Assembly (NCBI GenBank): GCA_964632495.1
Contig: CAZWDS010000047.1
Coordinates: 1 to 23,721, forward strand
Source: CALKXV01 sp964632495
Lineage (GTDB): Bacteria; Pseudomonadota; Alphaproteobacteria; Rhodobacterales; Rhodobacteraceae
Direction of reading: 5' to 3'
DNA: 23,721 nucleotides
In this document: positions 18,499 through 23,721 of the stretch, one piece after another
How positions within the stretch are numbered: position 1 is the first letter of the stretch
Layout: each line of letters opens with the position of its first letter
The notes under the pieces: model-generated
The model's database searches: none
Told to the model about the DNA's origin: nothing
What the model saw: only the letters and a program-made list of their open reading frames with translations
Translations under genes and position numbers: made by a program

Positions 18499-20826
18499 TT
18501 AGTCAGCCGTCAGCAAAGGTGGCTTTTTCTTCGTGGAAATGCGCTTGGTTTTCTGCTCGATCCGCAGCTCCAATTTGCCTTCCTTGACGCCCACTTTCAC
18601 GATACCGCCTTTGGCCAGTTTGCCGAACAACAACTCTTCCGCCAAAGGCTTCTTGATCTCTTCCTGAATCACACGCCCCAAGGGTCGTGCGCCCATTTTG
18701 TCGTCATAGCCTTTGTTCGCAAGCCACTCGGCCGCAGGACGTGTCAACTCGATGTGCACGCCGCGGTCCATCAACTGGGCCTCAAGCTGCAACACGAACT
18801 TCTCGACCACCTGCAAGATCACATCTTTCGGCAACGCCCCGAAACTGATGACCGCATCCAGACGGTTGCGGAACTCCGGCGTGAAGGTGCGTTCGATAGC
18901 CGCCGTATCCTCGCCCGTCCGCTTGTCTCGACCAAATCCGATGGCTTCTTTCGCCATGTCGGCAGCACCTGCGTTCGACGTCATGATCAGAATCACGTTC
19001 CGGAAATCCACCGACCGGCCATTGTGGTCGGTCAGTTTGCCGTGGTCCATCACCTGCAAGAGGATGTTGAACACATCCGGATGCGCCTTCTCGATCTCGT
19101 CCAGCAGCAACACGCAGTGCGGATGCTGATCCACGCCGTCGGTCAAAAGTCCGCCCTGATCAAACCCGACATAGCCCGGAGGCGCACCAATCAGACGGCT
19201 AACAGCGTGTTTTTCCATGTATTCCGACATGTCGAACCGTAAAAGCTCGACACCAAGGGTGTCGGCCAATTGCTTGGCAACTTCGGTTTTACCCACGCCC
19301 GTGGGGCCTGCGAAAAGATAGTTGCCAATGGGCTTTTCAGGTTCGCGTAGACCGGCGCGCGACAGTTTAATGGCGCTGGCCAAAGCGTCGATTGCTTTAT
19401 CCTGACCGAAGACAACACGCTTCAGCGATGCTTCAAGGTCTTTCAACACAGCCGCATCGTCCTTCGAGACGTTCTTTGGCGGAATGCGTGCGATCTTGGC
19501 CACGACGTTTTCAATCTGAGCCACGTCGATCTTTTTCTTACGCTTCTTCTCTTCCACCAGATGCTGCGCCGCGCCAGCTTCGTCGATCACGTCGATGGCT
19601 TTGTCGGGCAGTTTCCGGTCGTTGATATAGCGTGCCGACAATTCCACAGCCGTTCGCACCGCATCATCGGTGTATTTGACCGAGTGATGTTCCTCAAAAT
19701 AAGGCTTCAGTCCCAAGAGGATACGTACGCTGTCGTCAACCGATGGCTCGGCCACGTCGATCTTCTGGAACCGGCGCGACAGGGCGCGGTCTTTTTCGAA
19801 GTGCTGACGGAATTCTTTATAGGTGGTCGAGCCCATGCAGCGCAGCTTGCCGCCCTGAAGCGCAGGCTTCAGCAGGTTCGAAGCATCCATGGCCCCGCCC
19901 GATGTGGCACCGGCACCGATCACCGTATGAATTTCGTCGATGAAAAGGATGGCATCTTCATGCTCTTCCAGCTCGGTTACGACAGCTTTCAGGCGTTCTT
20001 CGAAATCACCACGATAGCGCGTTCCGGCCAGAAGTGCGCCCATGTCCAGAGAATAGATCGTAGCGCCTTGCAACACTTCAGGTGTGGATTTTTCAACGAT
20101 TTTCTTGGCCAGGCCTTCCGCAATCGCGGTTTTGCCCACGCCCGGGTCGCCCACCAAAAGCGGGTTGTTCTTCCGGCGGCGGCACAGAACCTGCACGCAG
20201 CGTTCGACTTCGTGGTCACGCCCGATCAAGGGATCGACGTCGCCTTTGATGGATTTGGCATTCAAATCCACGCAATATTTGGCCAGCGCCGATTCCTTGG
20301 CTTCTTCTTCACCGCCTGAGATTTGCGCTGCGTCTTCTTCGAAATCTGGCGCACCAGATACGGGCCTTGTTTCGCCGAAGTCCGGGTCTTTGGCCACACC
20401 GTGCGCGATGAAGTTCACCGCATCATAACGGGTCATGTCCTGTGCTTGCAGGAAGTAGGCCGCGTTCGATTCCCGTTCGGCAAAGATGGCCACCAGAACA
20501 TTGGCGCCGGTCACTTCGGTGCGCCCCGAGGATTGGACGTGGATCGCGGCGCGCTGGATCACGCGCTGGAAAGCTGCCGTTGGCACGGCTTCTGACCCTT
20601 CCATTTCGGTCACAAGGGTCGACAGATCATCATCAATGAAATCGTTCAGTGTCTTGCGCAGGTCTTCCAGATCAACGGAACAGGCCTGCATCACCTTGGC
20701 GGCGTCAGGTTCGTCGATCAGGGCAAGCAGCAAATGTTCCAGCGTCGCAAGTTCGTGACGGCGGGAATTGGCAATCGCCAAAGCTGCATGGATCGCATCT
20801 TCAAGGGTCTTCGAAAAACTTGGCAC
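18499..20826 (-). CDS. clpA: ATP-dependent Clp protease ATP-binding subunit ClpA
   Basis: A 775-residue Hsp100 unfoldase that feeds substrates to ClpP. In order: Clp N-domain repeats (1-140, PSFSKTLEDAIHAAL), AAA+ module 1 with Walker A GDPGVGKT (226-233) and Walker B ILFIDEIH (293-300), module 2 with GPTGVGKT (507-514) and VLLLDEIEKAHPDVFN (572-587), and the C-terminal D2-small domain. The ClpP-docking tripeptide IGF (629-631) is present, as in ClpA and ClpX, and the ClpB-type middle coiled-coil domain is absent. The start is GTG at 20826, giving the standard MPSFS N-terminus, with AAGGAG 9 bases upstream. The adaptor clpS, often just upstream, is not found here. Confidence 0.97.
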   Translation of the reverse strand: MPSFSKTLEDAIHAALAIANSRRHELATLEHLLLALIDEPDAAKVMQACSVDLEDLRKTLNDFIDDDLSTLVTEMEGSEAVPTAAFQRVIQRAAIHVQSSGRTEVTGANVLVAIFAERESNAAYFLQAQDMTRYDAVNFIAHGVAKDPDFGETRPVSGAPDFEEDAAQISGGEEEAKESALAKYCVDLNAKSIKGDVDPLIGRDHEVERCVQVLCRRRKNNPLLVGDPGVGKTAIAEGLAKKIVEKSTPEVLQGATIYSLDMGALLAGTRYRGDFEERLKAVVTELEEHEDAILFIDEIHTVIGAGATSGGAMDASNLLKPALQGGKLRCMGSTTYKEFRQHFEKDRALSRRFQKIDVAEPSVDDSVRILLGLKPYFEEHHSVKYTDDAVRTAVELSARYINDRKLPDKAIDVIDEAGAAQHLVEEKKRKKKIDVAQIENVVAKIARIPPKNVSKDDAAVLKDLEASLKRVVFGQDKAIDALASAIKLSRAGLREPEKPIGNYLFAGPTGVGKTEVAKQLADTLGVELLRFDMSEYMEKHAVSRLIGAPPGYVGFDQGGLLTDGVDQHPHCVLLLDEIEKAHPDVFNILLQVMDHGKLTDHNGRSVDFRNVILIMTSNAGAADMAKEAIGFGRDKRTGEDTAAIERTFTPEFRNRLDAVISFGALPKDVILQVVEKFVLQLEAQLMDRGVHIELTRPAAEWLANKGYDDKMGARPLGRVIQEEIKKPLAEELLFGKLAKGGIVKVGVKEGKLELRIEQKTKRISTKKKPPLLTAD

Positions 20827-20897
20827 GCGCACAAGCTCCTTAAACAGGGGTATGCGGGGGTTCTGGCCCCAGCACACCGTGGCCTCATAGTATTAGA

Positions 20898-20932
20898 GTT
20901 CGGTTAGAATCCCGAACCTTCAAGGTTTTTTT
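20898..20932. promoter_or_regulatory. overlapping dyads in the clpA upstream region
   Basis: GTTCGG-N8-CCGAAC (20898-20917) overlaps AACCTT-C-AAGGTT (20915-20927), which is followed on the plus strand by a run of seven T. On the minus strand these lie about 70-110 bases upstream of the clpA start. The overlap makes the two structures mutually exclusive if formed in RNA. They may be operators or a terminator-like element; no regulator is named. Confidence 0.35.
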
Positions 20933-21002
20933 CTTCACATGGGGTCACATTTTACCATTTAGACGCAGGATGGCCCAAAAATTGAGGTAAATTGTGGCGA
21001 TA

Positions 21003-21770
21003 TCAGAACGAATCCTTGCGACGTCGAATTTCCCCAAACGCTTCGGCGTCGCTGCTTCCTGCCATATTTAGGCAATTCTTTACCTCATCCAAGTGGGCAC
21101 GGACAAAAGGATTGGTCTCAAGCTCCTCTGACAACACGGATGGAACGGTTGGTTCACCGTTGGACCTTGCGGCTTTGATCCGCTGGATTCGGGCCTGAAG
21201 AGCTTGGTTGTCCGGCTCGATAGTGATGGCAAAACGGGCGTTAGCTTCGGTGTATTCATGGCCCGAGCATATCACCGTTTCAGGTGGCAATGCGGCAAGT
21301 TTCGACAGGCTGGTCCACATCTGGGGCATGGTGCCTTCAAAAACCCGACCACATCCAAGCGCCATCAGACTATCGGCGGTGAAAGCGGTTCCGGCTTCGG
21401 GCATATAAAAGGCCAGATGACCGATTGTGTGGCCCGAAACATCCATGGTCTGGATTTCGCCGCCCAAAACCTGAAACGTGTCGCCCTCGCCGACGGCCAA
21501 ATCCAAAGGCGGCAAGCGATGCACGTCGGCTTTGGCCCCGATGACGCGCGTGTCTGACCCGAATTCTGCCAGAAGATCCGGAAGGGCTTGGATGTGATCG
21601 TCGTGATGGTGGGTCAGCAAGATATCTGTCACGGACAGGCTGCGATCCCGTACAGCGCGAATGATGGCACCGCTTTCCGGCGCATCCACCACAGCGGCCT
21701 TGTCACCCTTAACGATAAGGTAGGCATAGTTGTCGGACAGACAGGGAATGGTGACGATCTCGAAAGACAT
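21003..21770 (-). CDS. gloB: hydroxyacylglutathione hydrolase (glyoxalase II)
   Basis: A 255-residue metallo-beta-lactamase fold enzyme that hydrolyses S-lactoylglutathione to lactate and glutathione. The metal-binding motif is THHHDDH (53-59), with H54, H56, D58 and H59; further ligands H114 (VSGHTIGH), D133 (TADSL) and H171 (CSGHEYT) are in place. The C-terminal HAGH domain (about 165-255) includes NPFVR, the glutathione-site region. The start is the ATG at 21770 with AAGGGA about 7 bases upstream. It runs toward clpA but is separated from it by 176 bases that hold promoter-like sequence, so it is probably independent. It diverges from the methyltransferase gene. Confidence 0.95.
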   Translation of the reverse strand: MSFEIVTIPCLSDNYAYLIVKGDKAAVVDAPESGAIIRAVRDRSLSVTDILLTHHHDDHIQALPDLLAEFGSDTRVIGAKADVHRLPPLDLAVGEGDTFQVLGGEIQTMDVSGHTIGHLAFYMPEAGTAFTADSLMALGCGRVFEGTMPQMWTSLSKLAALPPETVICSGHEYTEANARFAITIEPDNQALQARIQRIKAARSNGEPTVPSVLSEELETNPFVRAHLDEVKNCLNMAGSSDAEAFGEIRRRKDSF

Positions 21771-21833
21771 GGGAAATCCCTTCGGCAAGCGCTAGTGTTT
21801 CCCCAACTGTTGACCAAAGCAGCCGAGAGAGCA

Positions 21834-22580
21834 ATGCACCTTGATGTGCTCGATTTACGGGCTTTTTATTACCGGACCCAACTTGGGCGAACGGCGCAAC
21901 GCGCGATCCGTGACCAGATGATGAACATGTGGCCCGAGGCGCCAGAGATGACAGTAGTAGGCTTTGGCTTTGCTGCCCCCTTGTTGCGGCCCTATCTGGG
22001 CCACGCCCGTCGAACAATTGCGCTGATGCCCGGCCAGCAAGGCGTGATGCCTTGGCCTGCGGGCAAGCCCAATGTGTCGGTCCTGTGCGAAGAAACGCTT
22101 TGGCCGGTTGAAACCGATAGCGTAGATCGGCTGGTGGTTCTGCATGGCTTGGAAACCAGCCAACATCCGATTGCTCTGTTGGACGAATGTTACCGGGTGC
22201 TGGCACCTGAGGGTCGCGGGTTGTTTATCGTGCCGAACCGGGCGGGCCTGTGGTCGCGGCGGGACGAAACGCCCTTTGGATTTGGGCGACCTTATACACT
22301 GGGTCAGTTGGAAAGCATGTTGGCCGCGATCGGGCTGAAACCCAAAAGCCACGCCGCAGCCCTGTACCAGCCGCCCAGCAACAAGCGATTCTGGCTGAAG
22401 ACCAGTGGCTTTTGGGAAAAGATCGGCAAGAGGGTCTCAAACCGGTTCGCAGGTGGCGTTCTGATGGTCGAGGTGACCAAACAGGTTCCTGCCCCACCTA
22501 GAACCGGCTTGCCCGAGGCAATTCGAAAGCCTTTGAGCGTGTTGGACGGCATCAAGTCACCCGAGCCGAAGCCGATTTGA
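21834..22580 (+). CDS. class I SAM-dependent methyltransferase
   Basis: A 248-residue protein of the Methyltransf_11 type. Motif I is VVGFGFAAP (41-49), with the later post-I strand (RRTIALMP) and motif DSVDRLVVLHGLE (95-107), followed by the RVLAPEGRGLFIVPNRAGLWSRR segment (121-143) common in alphaproteobacterial members of unknown substrate. No signal or membrane segment. The ATG at 21834 follows a GAGAG site. It is divergent from gloB with a 63-base gap. Pairing with glyoxalase II is a genomic arrangement that gives no firm clue about function. Confidence 0.85.
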   Translation: MHLDVLDLRAFYYRTQLGRTAQRAIRDQMMNMWPEAPEMTVVGFGFAAPLLRPYLGHARRTIALMPGQQGVMPWPAGKPNVSVLCEETLWPVETDSVDRLVVLHGLETSQHPIALLDECYRVLAPEGRGLFIVPNRAGLWSRRDETPFGFGRPYTLGQLESMLAAIGLKPKSHAAALYQPPSNKRFWLKTSGFWEKIGKRVSNRFAGGVLMVEVTKQVPAPPRTGLPEAIRKPLSVLDGIKSPEPKPI

Positions 22581-22834
22581 GGACGGGCTGAGGCCGGGAA
22601 TCGTTAACCAAAGCTTGCAAATCAGTGCCTAAAAGAGACGCAATCGGTCGCACCCCCATCTAACCTTCTGAAAAACAACGAATGTCACCTTTAACCTCTC
22701 TGCACCTACCCTGTTGCGAGGTGCTGCTAGCTCTGCTACATCGCCCCTGATTTGTTCGCGGGACCCACTCGCGAGATCGGCCCGACGCATAAGCTGTCTG
22801 GCTTTTGTCAAAAATTACGTGGGAAAGGGGACAC
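22581..22834 (+). promoter_or_regulatory. atp operon leader region
   Basis: A 254-base gap before atpH with no credible gene. It must hold the promoter of the ATP synthase operon. A GTTAACC sequence (22603-22609) and a partly palindromic CTCGCGAG (22769-22776) are the only features I can point to; neither is a confident site. The GGGG before the atpH GTG is the ribosome binding site. Confidence 0.4.
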
Positions 22835-23395
22835 GTGTCAGAATCCGCCTCAATCTCCACCGGCATTGCAGCCCGCTACGCAACAGCGGTCTTCGAGCTG
22901 GCGAAAGACGGCAATACGCTTGACCGTCTTGAGCAAGACATTGATGCTCTGGACGCCGCCATTGCAGAAAGTGACGCTTTGCGCGATCTGCTGCATTCGC
23001 CGGTCTATTCGCGCGCCGAACAAGGTGCGGCCATTTCGTCGATTGCCAGTAAAATGGGATTGTCGGACATGGTGGGCAATACGATGAAACTGATGGCATC
23101 CAAGCGCCGTCTGTTCGTTGTGCCTCAGCTTGTGACAGCTTTGCGCGGTTTGATCGCTGATGAAAAGGGTGAAGTGACCGCCGATGTGCGTGCCGCGACC
23201 GCCCTTTCCGCCGATCAGGAAAAGGCATTGGCCGCCACGCTGAAAAGCTCGGTTGGCAAAGATGTGAAAATGAATGTCACCGTCGATGAAAGCCTCATCG
23301 GCGGTTTGATTGTTAAGGTGGGCTCGAAAATGATCGACACGTCGATCGCTTCCAAGCTCGCAGCCCTGCAGAACACTATGAAAGAGGTCGGATAA
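22835..23395 (+). CDS. atpH: F1-ATP synthase delta subunit AtpH
   Basis: A 186-residue OSCP/delta subunit linking F1 to the F0 stalk. The N-terminus (SESASISTGIAARYATAVFELAKDGN) and the C-terminal IGGLIVKVGSKMIDTSIASKLAALQNTM are the family signatures. The start is the GTG at 22835 with AAGGGG about 5 bases upstream; an upstream TTG at 22805 in the same frame is not needed. The gene ends directly before atpA (TAA then ATG), the standard alphaproteobacterial atpHAGDC order, with F0 genes elsewhere. Confidence 0.96.
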   Translation: MSESASISTGIAARYATAVFELAKDGNTLDRLEQDIDALDAAIAESDALRDLLHSPVYSRAEQGAAISSIASKMGLSDMVGNTMKLMASKRRLFVVPQLVTALRGLIADEKGEVTADVRAATALSADQEKALAATLKSSVGKDVKMNVTVDESLIGGLIVKVGSKMIDTSIASKLAALQNTMKEVG

Positions 23396-23721
23396 ATGGC
23401 GATCCAAGCAGCAGAAATTTCTGCGATCCTGAAAGACCAGATCAAAAACTTCGGTGAAGAAGCCGAAGTGGCCGAGGTGGGCCGCGTGCTTTCCGTCGGT
23501 GACGGTATTGCCCGTGTCTACGGTCTGGACAACGTACAGGCCGGTGAAATGGTCGAATTTCCCGGCGGCATCATGGGTATGGCGCTGAACTTGGAAAGCG
23601 ACAACGTCGGTATCGTGATCTTCGGCTCTGACCGGGACATTAAAGAAGGCGACACGGTCAAGCGGACCAACGCCATTGTGGACGTTCCTGTCGGCGACGC
23701 CCTTCTGGGTCGCGTTGTGGA
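23396..23721 (+). CDS. atpA: F1-ATP synthase alpha subunit AtpA, 3'-truncated by window end
   Basis: The first 108 codons are present; the gene runs off the window. The N-terminal helix and beta-barrel are recognisable: MAIQAAEISAILKDQIKNF, then VGRVLSVGDGIARVYGLDNVQAGEMVEF. The nucleotide-binding Walker A lies outside. The start ATG at 23396 immediately follows the atpH stop, so the two are cotranscribed and probably coupled. Confidence 0.97.
   Translation, partial: MAIQAAEISAILKDQIKNFGEEAEVAEVGRVLSVGDGIARVYGLDNVQAGEMVEFPGGIMGMALNLESDNVGIVIFGSDRDIKEGDTVKRTNAIVDVPVGDALLGRVV

Noticed and set aside
19561..20319. 252-residue plus-strand frame opposite clpA
   Set aside because: Antisense shadow; the clpA AAA+ motifs explain this DNA.
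22603..22618. CtrA-like TTAA-N7-TTGC before atpH
   Set aside because: The second half-site is not TTAA, so it does not meet the consensus.

Overview
The window looks like a chromosomal segment of an alphaproteobacterium, most likely a Rhodobacterales (Roseobacter-group) bacterium. This rests on gene content and style rather than a 16S gene: divergent hemC/hemE, a PhaR with CTGC-N3-GCAG sites, MbfA with an Irr-type iron box, a Flp-like mini-pilin with a GAVTVDW core, atpH-atpA without F0 genes upstream, a fairly high G+C sequence, and frequent GTG/TTG starts. I see no rRNA, tRNA, CRISPR array, insertion sequence or prophage. Nearly all of the DNA is ordinary coding sequence with short gaps.

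Layout. (1) 119-1973, plus strand: a GNAT acetyltransferase, then a divergent ClpP-like peptidase overlapped by an NYN/OST-HTH putative RNase. (2) 1999-3406, minus: an RraA-family protein and its upstream TetR/AefR-like regulator. (3) 3523-4497, plus: the membrane ferritin mbfA behind an Irr-box palindrome, ending in a head-to-head repeat. (4) 4657-7451, minus: phoH, a Flp-like pilin and miaB. (5) 7561-8424, plus: an unrecognised conserved-looking protein whose stop codon is shared (CTAG) with the converging minus-strand set of 2-hydroxyacid dehydrogenase, HExxH lipoprotein and MFS transporter (11256-8421). (6) 11369-11860, plus: a secreted SH3 protein. (7) 12086-13949, plus: a VOC protein and a MATE exporter behind a near-exact copy of the SoxR/soxS promoter architecture. 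(8) 14037-15686, plus: a secreted catalytically dead caspase-like protein with two peptidoglycan-binding domains. (9) 15709-17280, minus: phaR and hemC; hemE diverges from hemC. (10) clpA and gloB on minus, a methyltransferase diverging from gloB, then atpH and the start of atpA.

Main points. The strongest candidate for something new is the SoxR-type promoter at 12086-12116 driving a VOC protein plus a MATE pump, which would make a redox-toxin detoxify-and-export pair. Other signals I consider real are the Irr box at mbfA, two PhaR operators about six helical turns apart upstream of phaR, a TGT-N12-ACA (PpsR/CrtJ-type) match in the hemC-hemE gap, the cysteine-less pseudocaspase, the one-base-overlapping ClpP-like/NYN-LOTUS pair, and two dispersed intergenic repeat families. 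One of these repeats appears to supply the ribosome binding site of the GNAT gene.

How the genes may work together: tetrapyrrole synthesis (hemC, hemE) and iron handling (mbfA/Irr) are linked through haem and iron status. Protein quality control (clpA, ClpP-like), energy (atpHA) and tRNA/ribosome maintenance (miaB, phoH) are housekeeping. The rest are stress, detoxification and envelope functions.
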